From Candidatus Allofournierella merdigallinarum (GTDB taxonomy: Bacteria; Bacillota; Clostridia; Oscillospirales; Ruminococcaceae): a stretch of 47,026 bases of DNA. Shown here piece after piece: positions 9,101 through 16,535 of the stretch (its first letter is position 1; each line of letters begins with the position of its first letter). Made by a program: the position numbers and the translations under genes. Location of the stretch: contig DXAC01000069.1 of NCBI GenBank assembly GCA_019117205.1, positions 1-47,026 on the forward strand, written 5' to 3'. A model generated the notes under the pieces. It ran no database searches. It saw only the letters and a program-made list of their open reading frames with translations, and was not told the origin of the DNA.

Positions 9101-10685
9101 CCATGTTTTCCCGGTCGGAAAGCTCTTTATAGAGGCTTTCACAGAGAAGTTTGTAGCTGTCTGTATCGCAGGCGATGCTCCGCATACCGGTCAACGGGTT
9201 GGTCACATGGCGCAACCATCGCACCCAAGACCACTCCTTCGCCTGTTGCGGCGATAGGAAATAGCATAACCGAAGATCAAAATACGCGTGCCGCACGCAC
9301 AGATCCACCGTCATGAGTTTCGCGATCTCGTATAGCTCATGCGAAGTACCCAGGATACCGACGCTACTTAGATCTTTCAGCGCCAGCAAAATCGGAGCAT
9401 CCGGCAACAGACGGTATTTTGCCTCAAGCTGTTCAGGCCAGTCGGTAAGAGGATCGTCCACCGTCTTGTAGTCGGTCGGATTGATCTTTATCGGACAAAC
9501 GCTTGCCCGCGGGCCGCTGCCAAGCCGGACCGACAGAAAATCCTCGTCCTGTGGAGTCCGCTCATACAAGCGCTGGTCAAACAGCCATACACTTTGCAGC
9601 GTTCGCTCGATGCAGGGCGTATTTTCTTCCAGCAGGCGGGCCTCCTGCTCCCTCTCCTGCACGATCTGCGCCTCTTTTTTCTGCACGTACGCAGTGTATC
9701 CCCGCACGCGCTCCTCCTCGGCCTGCCTGGTCTGTTTTTTCTCCTGCCGGTAGCTGACCACACTGGTGATCAGTCCAATGCTCATGGAACACGCGCTGAA
9801 CAGAATGAATGCCCCGCCGCCTCCCATTGCCCCCCTCAAAAGCACCACTACCAGGAGCATTGCCAGCGTTGGCAAAAGGTTCATCAGCAAGTTTCGGCGT
9901 GGTGGTTCCCGCCGCGCCGGCGGGTTTTGTATCTGTAATTTCTCCTCGGGCAGTGCATAACGGATTCGTGTGCTTCGGTTGAGATACGGGTACTTCATCT
10001 GTGTGGCGGAATCCCGATGCTCGTACACCGGCAAGCCACGGCACTGCATCAGGTCGTCCTCGCAAAAATACAGACGTGCCCCCCGCAGATAAAACGCATG
10101 CCCTGACACAGAAAAGAAATCGTAATCAAACACTTCCCGGGGTGCGGTGATGCGTTCTCCGTTGACACTGACTCCGTAACGGGTGCCATGGTCGGTAAGC
10201 ATCCAGTGGTCCTGGACCGCATGAAGTTCCATAAACCCGGAACCGATCGCCGGGTCGTTGAGCAGTATCTGGCAGTTGCTGGTGGCACCGACGCACAGTG
10301 ATGCCTGGTTGGAAAGGGATATATAGCGAGAATACTGATTGCCCACCGCGTCAAAATCCCGAAGAAATTCCCCATGGCAAAGGTCAGCGCCACCATCCTG
10401 GTAGCACACAACAAAGGAGTCGCCATGGTCCAGGGTAAGGCGGTGCAATTTAAGGATGCCATCCTGGCTGATATAACAACTCCCGCTGCACAAAACATCC
10501 CAGCGGCCGTCGCCCCGAGAAAAAAAGGCAAGCTCAAAATCGCGAAAAAAATTTTCTCGTGCCAGACGGACATTACATTCACGGGTGGTACCGATGACCT
10601 TGGCCTGCGGCGCATTGTCAAACAATTCCACTTCTTTGTAGAGGCTTGGGAAAGACAGATTCAAGCGGTATTTTTGCTGGCTCAT
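6138..10685 (-). CDS. essC: EssC-type FtsK/SpoIIIE secretion ATPase
   Basis: The 1,515-residue motor of the secretion system. Two N-terminal FHA-like domains occupy about residues 1-100 and 110-210, as in EssC of Bacillota. Two membrane segments lie at about 268-284 and 288-311, followed by a charged coiled coil. Three FtsK/SpoIIIE-type modules follow. The first has a full Walker A (GTTGSGKS, 701-708) and Walker B (LILIVDEFAEL, about 806-816). The second has GAAQYGKT (about 1032) with a Walker B ending in DN. The third has the weak form GDEQSGRT (about 1316). Length and order match EssC. The start at ATG 10685 has GGAGAG upstream; an in-frame start 150 bases earlier lies inside the YukD-like gene and is rejected. 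It should form the hexameric channel ATPase that recognises WXG100/LXG substrates. Confidence 0.95.
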   Translation of the reverse strand: MSQQKYRLNLSFPSLYKEVELFDNAPQAKVIGTTRECNVRLARENFFRDFELAFFSRGDGRWDVLCSGSCYISQDGILKLHRLTLDHGDSFVVCYQDGGADLCHGEFLRDFDAVGNQYSRYISLSNQASLCVGATSNCQILLNDPAIGSGFMELHAVQDHWMLTDHGTRYGVSVNGERITAPREVFDYDFFSVSGHAFYLRGARLYFCEDDLMQCRGLPVYEHRDSATQMKYPYLNRSTRIRYALPEEKLQIQNPPARREPPRRNLLMNLLPTLAMLLVVVLLRGAMGGGGAFILFSACSMSIGLITSVVSYRQEKKQTRQAEEERVRGYTAYVQKKEAQIVQEREQEARLLEENTPCIERTLQSVWLFDQRLYERTPQDEDFLSVRLGSGPRASVCPIKINPTDYKTVDDPLTDWPEQLEAKYRLLPDAPILLALKDLSSVGILGTSHELYEIAKLMTVDLCVRHAYFDLRLCYFLSPQQAKEWSWVRWLRHVTNPLTGMRSIACDTDSYKLLCESLYKELSDRENMAQSRGANFLPHYVVFVFDFYQLGKHPLSRFFVKSADLGVSFVFCSSAAEFLPKCQRLVWLSPEGAKTFDADRGDRVETFAPACVSDENASRAALKLASVTVDEVNLAVGLTRNMTLYRLLNIFGAYDLDTEELWKTSEVYKSMSAPLGINAKGETVCLDLHEKAHGPHGLVAGTTGSGKSELLQTYVLSMAVRFHPYDVGFVIIDFKGGGMANQFRDLPHLMGSITDIDGREINRSLLSIRAELTRRKTLFASAEVNHIDQYTKKYKSGQLTVPLPHLILIVDEFAELKAEQPEFMKELISTARVGRSLGVHLILATQKPAGVVDAQIWSNSRFRLCLKVATSEDSKEMIKTPLAAEIREPGRAYLQVGNNEIFELFQSAYSGAGSDSEITTGQRVYRIDQLDLSGVRRPLYRSTVKNFHQSEQTQLQEMISMFCGHCRRHNIPRLNGICLPPLEAVYDLPAELPKTRKPGHTVLELGILDDPEYQRQAPVKVELTGQNVMIVGAAQYGKTNILQSILRQLAQRCPPSELWVYILDFASLSLGAFERLPHVGGVVRPDEDEKLHNLFKLLREEMERRKKVLAESGLSSFGVYQEAGGKELSQILVMIDNFTALRELYLQDDDFLHSVLRDGGSLGISVVMTVTQITGVGYKYLSNFPCKLALHCNEASEYSTLFGYNKTQPKKIPGRFLLEQDKRLLEAQAYLAFPGEKEADRVQAVARFLDEQTEQWKHQRARRIPVIPDVLTMSFLVREYPEMLSMPYHVPLGLDFETVQAMSVDLYTVGVLAVCGDEQSGRTQWMRLALNWLAKRTDHAPVRFYVVDDVRRSCGAFADSPATAAYSVLATDAKTMLAEMHTEGERRYAALLKAHTQQKQETLEVLILQNREAIADIAADPKAMAAYKEVTTKFRGMGLCVLMTNVENFSITYAAPEPYRMLKEHRSFLMFEDVGNIKLFDVPIAEARKFKRKPEPAEAFYACGNELRKIRTPLP

Positions 10686-10699
10686 ATATACTCTCCGTT

Positions 10700-10954
10700 T
10701 CAATGCCTCTGATAATGGATAGTGCTGCCATCTCGCACTCCGAATTCGGCCAGCGTGTGATCGCCCCGCAACAAAGCAATGGGGTTTTCGCAGGACAAAT
10801 AACACATCTTGCTGTTCTGCGGATCCGCGCCCCACCCCAAAGCACTGTTAAGCCCGCCGAACAGTTCCCATGCGGTGATGTCCGGTTCAACTTCCAGATC
10901 CAACTGCTGATGATGGACATGGTCCACCAGCAAGATGCGTATTTTGGCCGCCAT
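10700..10954 (-). CDS. yukD: YukD/EsaB-like ubiquitin-fold protein
   Basis: An 84-residue protein (ATG 10954, GGGAGG 7-8 bases upstream; an in-frame GTG six bases earlier is too close to that site). The pattern of an N-terminal strand (AKIRILLVDH), a second strand (QLDLEVEPDITAWEL), a helix and a closing LAEFGVRDGSTIHY is that of the YukD/EsaB ubiquitin-like family found in T7SS loci of Bacillota. The terminal di-glycine of true ubiquitin is missing (the protein ends YQRH), so conjugation is not expected. EsaB-type proteins are cytoplasmic and influence secretion. It lies 14 bases before essC and 13 bases after the ParA-like gene. Confidence 0.85.
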   Translation of the reverse strand: MAAKIRILLVDHVHHQQLDLEVEPDITAWELFGGLNSALGWGADPQNSKMCYLSCENPIALLRGDHTLAEFGVRDGSTIHYQRH

Positions 10955-10967
10955 GCCCACTCCTCCC

Positions 10968-12011
10968 TTACAAAAAACGGTAGATCAACTCATTAAACGC
11001 ACTGCAGCTTTGCAACTTGCTCATGGTACCCGCGGGGCCGGTACGAAGGTCCGGGATGAATGGGACGCACATATCCACCGGGAGATCAGCGGTCTCTGAG
11101 GGCCCAGCTTCCATCGAAGAGCGCAAACAGCGCACAAAAACGAACTTGTCCCGGTCGGAAACATCAACGCACTGGCAAAACCGCCTGTATTTGGCACGTC
11201 CATGCCCAGTCGGTGCGAACGGAAGGACCACATAGTCTGCATCACGCATGAGATTGGATTTGGCGGGGGTGAAATCGCAAGAGCAATCCACCACCACATA
11301 ATCGTAGCTCAACTGATCAACAGCAGTGTGAGCGATGGTCAGATAGCTTTCTTCCCTTATACCATAGCTCGTCATGGCGTATTGCATAGGCGCGATGCAA
11401 TCGAACAGATCCCCCGTGATGTTTTTTCTGAGTTCGTCTGTTGCTACATTGCCGTTGATGAGCTGTTGCAGCAACGTATCACTCATGAATGTGTCGCGAT
11501 GGGGATACTCTTCGTCCACCTGCAAAGAGTCTTCATTGATGTACAATGTCCTGCTTCCCATACCCACAAGCGCGGCGCAAACGCCAAGGGCCGTTGTGGT
11601 CTTTCCACTGCCGCCCTGGGGTGAATAGACCATGATCAGTTTCGTTCGCTCTGCCACCGTTGAACCCCTGATGTGCCGAAGGATGACATTGATGGAGGCA
11701 CAGATATCCCGCGCACTGGTATACTTATAGAGAATAATGTCATTTTCTTCCGTCTGGATGCAGGGTTCCGTTTCCTCTAAAAGGATAAACAACTGGCCGA
11801 TAGAATGTCTGCGTATATCCTCACTCCACAACCGCTCACTGATCACCAGAATATCTAGTTTTTGCGGTTCTTGAAAATACTGGTGCAGGTAGGCTGCATC
11901 TGTTACCAGCGAAAGTTCAATTTCCCCCGCGTGTTCTCTGGAAAGCGTGAGTTCGATCGGCATCAGATATGACAATTCTGTGTCAGCCAGCATGATCTTG
12001 CATTTTGCCAT
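10968..12011 (-). CDS. ParA/MinD-family ATPase with N-terminal receiver-like domain
   Basis: A 347-residue cytoplasmic protein. Residues 1-115 have a CheY-like alternation of strands and helices (LDILVISERLW near 52-62), as in CpaE/TadZ-type ATPases. From about 124 it is a P-loop ATPase with VYSPQGGSGKTTTALG (Walker A 132-139). The usual first Lys of the deviant Walker motif (KGGxGKT) is replaced by Gln. A second acidic motif, YDYVVVDCSCD, lies near 242. In CpaE-type systems such proteins place secretion machines at defined sites in the cell. Here it sits between the FHA and YukD-like genes with about 10-base gaps, so it should be a core cytoplasmic component or positioning factor. The start has GGAGG overlapping the preceding stop, with rather long spacing. 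Confidence 0.85.
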   Translation of the reverse strand: MAKCKIMLADTELSYLMPIELTLSREHAGEIELSLVTDAAYLHQYFQEPQKLDILVISERLWSEDIRRHSIGQLFILLEETEPCIQTEENDIILYKYTSARDICASINVILRHIRGSTVAERTKLIMVYSPQGGSGKTTTALGVCAALVGMGSRTLYINEDSLQVDEEYPHRDTFMSDTLLQQLINGNVATDELRKNITGDLFDCIAPMQYAMTSYGIREESYLTIAHTAVDQLSYDYVVVDCSCDFTPAKSNLMRDADYVVLPFAPTGHGRAKYRRFCQCVDVSDRDKFVFVRCLRSSMEAGPSETADLPVDMCVPFIPDLRTGPAGTMSKLQSCSAFNELIYRFL

Positions 12012-12020
12012 TTTGCGCTA

Positions 12021-12917
12021 TTACGCCTCCACATTGAAAAGATAATGGATGATCTCAATGGTGTCGCCTTTGTGGAGGGGTACACGAGTATGCGGTTCTA
12101 TGGTCTGTCCATTGACCCGGGTCCCGTTTCGACTGCCCAGATCTTCAATAAACCACTTTCCCTCTGCCGCATGTATCTCGCAATGACTGCCACTCACAGC
12201 ACTGTTGGTCAGCACAACGTTCGACATCATCGGGTTGCGTCCGATCACACATCCCTGCACGGGGACGTCAAAAACGTATTCCCGATTGCCACCCACTCTC
12301 ACCAGTCGCAACGTAGGGGCTTGTACAGTGAGCAACGTTCCCCCTTTTCGGGGAGCTGCTCCTTCCATCAGTCGGACGGCATCCTCCAGCGTACGGGCAG
12401 GGTCCGCAAGTAACGCGCCCAACCGGATGATCCGTTCAGAATGTATGTTTGGAGTTTCTTTGATGAATTGAGCCAAAAAACGCTTTACATCCATTTCAGG
12501 CTGTGTGAGCCGGACGGTGACCGCCTCCGGCTCGTCCACAGGCAGGTAAATAAGGTGCGCTCCCATAGACTCATCGATCATCAGATACTCGGTGTCCAGC
12601 AGTACGTTCTCCAGCCGGAGAAAACCGTTAGCCCGGATCTTTTCCAGGAGTTCCAGAAGATTTTTGGCGATTTGGGTGAATTGACTCGGCGTGAGCTGGG
12701 ACGCAAGCGCGCTCAACGGATTATATCGGCTGATATCGTATAAAAGCCGGACTCTTCCGTTCAATCTGCTTGGATAGGCTGCGACCAGGCCGGCAGGCAC
12801 CAGGTTCCTCATAACTTTGTAGCCCGTTGCATTCAGACTTTTCCCCTGGGGCAAACAACAGGCAAAGTAGTTCTCTTCTCTTATATAGGAAAATGTCTGA
12901 TCGTCGTTGTTGTTCAT
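12021..12917 (-). CDS. FHA-domain protein with DUF6382/EssB-like N-terminal domain
   Basis: A 298-residue cytoplasmic protein, first gene of the leftward operon (ATG 12917, AGGAG upstream). Residues 205-298 are a clear FHA domain: CVIGRNP, SGSHCEIH and DLGSRNGTRVNG supply the Arg, Ser-His and Asn-Gly needed to bind phosphothreonine. Residues 1-150 (FSYIREENYFACCLP, LLYDISRYNPLSAL, LLELLEKIRANGFLRLENVLLDTEYLMID) resemble the DUF6382 domain that often precedes FHA domains and recall the degenerate kinase fold of EssB/YukC, including an LRLENVLLDTEYLMID stretch like a kinase catalytic loop without catalytic residues. No membrane segment is present, unlike EssB. It probably links the machine to the kinases encoded on the other operon. 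The FHA call is firm; the EssB link is inference. Confidence 0.85.
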   Translation of the reverse strand: MNNNDDQTFSYIREENYFACCLPQGKSLNATGYKVMRNLVPAGLVAAYPSRLNGRVRLLYDISRYNPLSALASQLTPSQFTQIAKNLLELLEKIRANGFLRLENVLLDTEYLMIDESMGAHLIYLPVDEPEAVTVRLTQPEMDVKRFLAQFIKETPNIHSERIIRLGALLADPARTLEDAVRLMEGAAPRKGGTLLTVQAPTLRLVRVGGNREYVFDVPVQGCVIGRNPMMSNVVLTNSAVSGSHCEIHAAEGKWFIEDLGSRNGTRVNGQTIEPHTRVPLHKGDTIEIIHYLFNVEA

Positions 12918-13001
12918 GGTTCTATTGGCTCCTGTCTCCTGCACGCCATATTTCCCCTGCCCGGCCAAAAGTCCTGTTCTTCGGCGCAATGGCCTTGCCC
13001 T

Positions 13002-13031
13002 CATATACCGCTTAAATTGTACAAGCTTCAA
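13002..13031 (-). promoter_or_regulatory. Candidate promoter of the leftward T7SS operon
   Basis: On the minus strand TTGAAG (13,031-13,026) and TATATG (13,007-13,002) are 18 bp apart, about 85 bp ahead of the FHA gene. An overlapping alternative -10, TACAAT, reads at 13,021-13,016. Both match consensus only partly. Confidence 0.35.
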
Positions 13032-13144
13032 CACAATTCAAACAAGCGGTCGCGTACGCAGTCGAGTACTCGCATATGTAATCAATTCGCGATGGCGCGA
13101 TCACTCGAATACACATTGATGTACTCGCCGTCGTACTAGGCTTA

Positions 13145-13173
13145 TTGCGTGTAAAATTTGCGAATTTTATAAT
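13145..13173 (+). promoter_or_regulatory. Candidate promoter of the rightward T7SS operon
   Basis: A perfect -10 TATAAT (13,168-13,173) is preceded at 17 bp by TTGCGT (13,145-13,150). The repeat block lies directly upstream, where an activator or autorepressor could act. The regulator start codon is about 100 bp downstream. Confidence 0.5.
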
Positions 13174-13276
13174 ATACAGGAAAACAATAGAAATATTGGA
13201 TAAATTTTGGGAGGAGGGCTGTTGAGAGTCATTGCGCCGGGCACATTGACATTCCCGAAGAAAGGGTGAAGTAAAG

Positions 13277-14785
13277 ATGTCCGAATTTTCAACATTGCTC
13301 AACAGTTACATACGCCAGCAAGGATATTCCATACGCGGTATAGCCAAGCGGCTCGGCATCCCGGCCGCAACACTCACAAAGTTGTGCAACGGCACCCGGA
13401 GCCCTCGCAACCAGCGGGAGACGATCCAGCGTGTCTGCGACATTCTCACACTCACACCATCACAAGTCGATGCCCTGCAGGGGGCTCTGGAAAAAGAGAT
13501 CGTAGGGGTAGAGCGGTACACCTCACGTATGAGTGTGAAAATGCTGCTGGAGGGAATGAAGACCCCTGATCTCCCCCAGCAACACCTGGCTTCCAACAGC
13601 GTATTACCTCCACAGGCTTTCACCGACAAGCGTGCAGATACCCACGGTATCCTGCGAGCCTTTTTGGAAAACAACACGGCCGGCCAGGGCATCGACGTAT
13701 TTCTTGCCACCGATGACCCGGTGTTGCTGGAGGGGTTGTACCGCATCCTGAAGAACTCCATGGTAAAGATACGTCACATCCTCACCATGACTGCATCAGA
13801 CGCGCACAACGACACGGCGACCGCTCAAAACATCGACAACATTCGAAAAGTGCAGCAACTGCTGCTCGGTGCAGGCGGAACATATCAACCTTTTTATTAT
13901 TATGAGCGAACCCATGGTGTCAGCGGAAATGCGTTATCTCTTCCCAATGTGCTTATCAGCGACACCGGGGTATTGTGCTGTTCTGCCGATTATTCCCGCT
14001 GCATCTACACATCCGATAAGATGATCCAGAAATATTATCGCCGTTTGTTTGCCCAACAGCTTACCGTATGCAGGCCGCTGGTGACCCTTTATAACGACGT
14101 GCACCAACAGATCGCACGTTATGAGCGCACACTGGACACAGGCAATCCGGCGGAAGTCTTACGTTGTCTGAGTTGGCAGCCCTGTCTGCTGTGGGCTGTC
14201 TACGATTGGGAGGTATCCTATTTTCTGCCTGACCAACTCGCTTTCCGCGGCGACTGCCTCAAAAGCTATCTTCGTTATCTTCAGAAGATCCGCGCCAGGG
14301 AGCAATTACAACTGTATTTCTCACTGGACGGTCTCATGGATTTTATTATCCAGGGTCAACTGCGGGAGGTGCCGCCTTCTATTCTTCCGGAACCGTTGCC
14401 CGCAAGTTTTCGTCGGGAACTACTTCTCCGCTTGATTCACCACGCTGAAACGGGACGTGCCTGTCCTCGGATCATACGAGAGGAAAAGATGTCCACTGGA
14501 AAAGACGCCCAGATCATTTGCTATGGCGCGGATACCATTCTCTTGAGCGTGCTGGATTATGGCATAAACGACCGGGTATGTTTCATCGAGGAATTTTCGG
14601 CTAACTGGAGCGCACTGGATTTTCTTGAAAATCTTGAAAACACTGATTGGTTGCTCTCGGTAGATCAAACGCTGTCGATCATTCGGGAACTGTTGGCCAA
14701 CTATCTGCCTGAAGACAAAGAGAATCCGCTGGCGGCATCTGTATTTCACAGAAAGCAATCTGTGTCCAACGCACGGTTTGTATAA
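13277..14785 (+). CDS. Large XRE-type HTH regulator with unassigned C-terminal region
   Basis: A 502-residue cytoplasmic protein. Residues 5-65 form a lambda-repressor-like helix-turn-helix (GYSIRGIAKRLGIPAATLTKLCNGTRSP), a DNA-binding domain. The remaining 430 residues have no transmembrane segment and match nothing I recognise. They include an alternating stretch with FLATDDPVLLEGLYRILKNS (about 140-160) and VKIRHILTM, and a C-terminal region with many aromatic and charged residues that may be a sensory or helical-repeat domain. It is the first gene of the rightward operon, facing the repeat-rich divergent region. It therefore probably controls one or both T7SS operons and itself. The ATG at 13,277 has only a weak ribosome site (GGGTGAAG upstream). 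Confidence 0.8.
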   Translation: MSEFSTLLNSYIRQQGYSIRGIAKRLGIPAATLTKLCNGTRSPRNQRETIQRVCDILTLTPSQVDALQGALEKEIVGVERYTSRMSVKMLLEGMKTPDLPQQHLASNSVLPPQAFTDKRADTHGILRAFLENNTAGQGIDVFLATDDPVLLEGLYRILKNSMVKIRHILTMTASDAHNDTATAQNIDNIRKVQQLLLGAGGTYQPFYYYERTHGVSGNALSLPNVLISDTGVLCCSADYSRCIYTSDKMIQKYYRRLFAQQLTVCRPLVTLYNDVHQQIARYERTLDTGNPAEVLRCLSWQPCLLWAVYDWEVSYFLPDQLAFRGDCLKSYLRYLQKIRAREQLQLYFSLDGLMDFIIQGQLREVPPSILPEPLPASFRRELLLRLIHHAETGRACPRIIREEKMSTGKDAQIICYGADTILLSVLDYGINDRVCFIEEFSANWSALDFLENLENTDWLLSVDQTLSIIRELLANYLPEDKENPLAASVFHRKQSVSNARFV

Positions 14786-14804
14786 AAACTAGGAGGAATC
14801 AATT

Positions 14805-16493
14805 ATGAAAACAAACAGGACATCTCTGTTTGCGCGCACTCTTGCAACCGTCCTTATAGTCTTGTGCCTCGTCAGTACACTGACCTTGGCCGCATTTGCC
14901 GAGACCACTACCAACCAGGCCGTAATGGCAGACACCTCCGGTGTCGTTCAGATCCGACTGGTCTATATCGATCCCAACAACCGCGAAGAGTACAATGTAC
15001 AGTCCGGCACCGGGTTTCTGATCAACGACAGCACAGTGATCACCTGCAATCATGTGGTGACCATGACGCCAGGCACCCTGCAAGACGCTGCGGCCGCCTT
15101 TGGTGTGGACACCAACACTGTGCAGAATAACTGTCAGATCAAGATCAGTGTTCTGCGCGATCTCACCATTGAGGCCACAATCAAAAACTCCAGTGTGGAG
15201 ATGGACTATGCGATCCTGAACCTCAGCAGCCAGCTGTATGATCGCACTTATCTGCCCATCCGCTCCAGCTCCACCGTGGAACAGACCGAGGAAGCTTTCA
15301 GTTTGGGCTTCCCCGGCGAGGTCGTTTTTTTCCAGGACGTAAACACCTACACCAGTGATGACGTTACCATCACCAGTGGCCGTGTGAATAAGTTGAACAC
15401 CGTTGGCGGTGTGGACTACATCCAGACAAGCACCCGTATCACTTCCGGGAACTCCGGCTGCCCTCTGGTGGATGCCAACGGTGCAGTTATCGGTATCTGC
15501 CAGGGCAGCACCGGCGAGGGCTTTGATAATGACTATTTCTACGCCATCGCCATTGACCAGCTTACCAAAAGCCTGGATGCTCTGGGTATTGACTATACCA
15601 AGTGGGAAAGCGCCGGAAGTGTCACGGCTCCCATTGCCACTCCTGTGCCTTCCACCAGCACCCCTGCACAGCCTGAGCAAAACGAGACCCCCGCTGTGGA
15701 TAAAGGGGCTCTGAGCGCTCTTATCACTGATATGCAGAGCATCGAGGCCAAAGATTACAGCGAAAGCTCCGGCACTGCGTTCAGCGAAGCCCTGAGCAAC
15801 GCCCAGAGCGTACTGTCCAACGACACGGCGACCCAAGAGCAGGTCAATGCCGCTTTGGACTCTTTGAACAGCGCGTTCAGCGGGCTGGAGGCAAAAACCA
15901 GCAACACCATGTTCTATATCATCATTGCGGGCGTCATTGCCGGCGTTGCAGTGATCGTTATTGTAATCGTGCTCATAGCTGGTGGAAAGAAAAAGGCAAA
16001 GGTCGAAGCGGTACCTTCCACTTCTTTCTATCAGGATACTCCGGCTCCCGCTCCTGTTGCCGTAGGCGCTCAGGCCGCTCCTGCACAGCCCAGCGTGTTT
16101 ACTCCGCCCAGCTATCACCCGCCTGTTGACCCGGGCGCCGGCGAGACCACTGTGCTCAACCAGGGCGCCGGTGAGACCACCGTGCTCAATCAGGGCAGCA
16201 CCAGCGGTACACTGGTGCGTAGCAAAACCAAGGAGACCATCCGCATCAGCGGCGGCAACTTTGTTATCGGCAAAGAGCGCTCCAAGGTCAACTACTGCGT
16301 GACTGACAACACCTCTGTAAGCCGCGCTCACGCTGCTTTCCGGGTACGCGCAGGCGCAGTGTATGTGGTCGATCTGAAAGCCACCAACGGCACCTTTGTA
16401 AACGGGGTGCGTCTCACTCCCGGCCAAGAGGTCATCCTGAAAAACGGCGACGTGATCCTGCTGGCCGACGAGGAGTTCACCTATCATATATAA
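14805..16493 (+). CDS. Membrane-anchored trypsin-like serine protease with cytoplasmic FHA domain
   Basis: A 562-residue protein. Signal peptide at 1-32 (cleavage near AFAET). Residues 45-260 are an S1/HtrA-like protease with triad His83 (TCNHVV), Asp134 (MDYAIL) and Ser217 (SGNSGCPL). Residues 302-362 resemble a FIVAR helical repeat. One membrane helix at about 369-393 is followed by Lys-rich GGKKKAK, so the protease faces outward. The inner tail has a Pro/Ala-rich linker with two GETTVLN motifs (446-452 and 456-462). It ends in an FHA domain (485-562: FVIGKERSKVNY, SVSRAHAAF, LKATNGTFVNG). ATG 14,805 has AGGAGG upstream, 19 bases after the regulator. Extracellular processing coupled to an inner phosphothreonine reader suggests a regulated protease, comparable in position only to the MycP protease of actinobacterial ESX systems, which is subtilisin-like and unrelated. 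Confidence 0.9.
   Translation: MKTNRTSLFARTLATVLIVLCLVSTLTLAAFAETTTNQAVMADTSGVVQIRLVYIDPNNREEYNVQSGTGFLINDSTVITCNHVVTMTPGTLQDAAAAFGVDTNTVQNNCQIKISVLRDLTIEATIKNSSVEMDYAILNLSSQLYDRTYLPIRSSSTVEQTEEAFSLGFPGEVVFFQDVNTYTSDDVTITSGRVNKLNTVGGVDYIQTSTRITSGNSGCPLVDANGAVIGICQGSTGEGFDNDYFYAIAIDQLTKSLDALGIDYTKWESAGSVTAPIATPVPSTSTPAQPEQNETPAVDKGALSALITDMQSIEAKDYSESSGTAFSEALSNAQSVLSNDTATQEQVNAALDSLNSAFSGLEAKTSNTMFYIIIAGVIAGVAVIVIVIVLIAGGKKKAKVEAVPSTSFYQDTPAPAPVAVGAQAAPAQPSVFTPPSYHPPVDPGAGETTVLNQGAGETTVLNQGSTSGTLVRSKTKETIRISGGNFVIGKERSKVNYCVTDNTSVSRAHAAFRVRAGAVYVVDLKATNGTFVNGVRLTPGQEVILKNGDVILLADEEFTYHI
16134..16193 (+). repeat. 30-bp tandem repeat encoding GAGETTVLNQ twice
   Basis: Two adjacent 30-base units (16,134-16,163 and 16,164-16,193) differ at three positions, all silent third-codon changes (GGC/GGT, ACT/ACC, AAC/AAT). 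Each encodes one ETTVL motif just before the FHA domain of the protease gene. Confidence 0.85.
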
Positions 16494-16535
16494 ATGAAAG
16501 AGCCATTGAAATACAGATGACAGGATGACGTCAGG

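Larger units (their letters stand above)
12918..13276. promoter_or_regulatory. Divergent control region of the two T7SS operons
   Basis: This 359-bp gap holds no credible gene. It is the only space from which both operons could start. It contains an 80-bp block (13,051-13,140) rich in short repeats: perfect palindrome CGAGTACTCG (13,063-13,072), a second copy of GTACTCGC at 13,121-13,128 (first at 13,066-13,073), and a related GTCGTACTAG at 13,130-13,139. These look like regulator binding sites. The right third is AT-rich and carries a promoter toward the regulator gene. Confidence 0.6.

Noticed and set aside
10700-10954. Ubiquitin-like conjugation role for the YukD-like protein
   Set aside because: The C-terminus lacks Gly-Gly, and no E1-, E2- or JAB-like gene is in the window.
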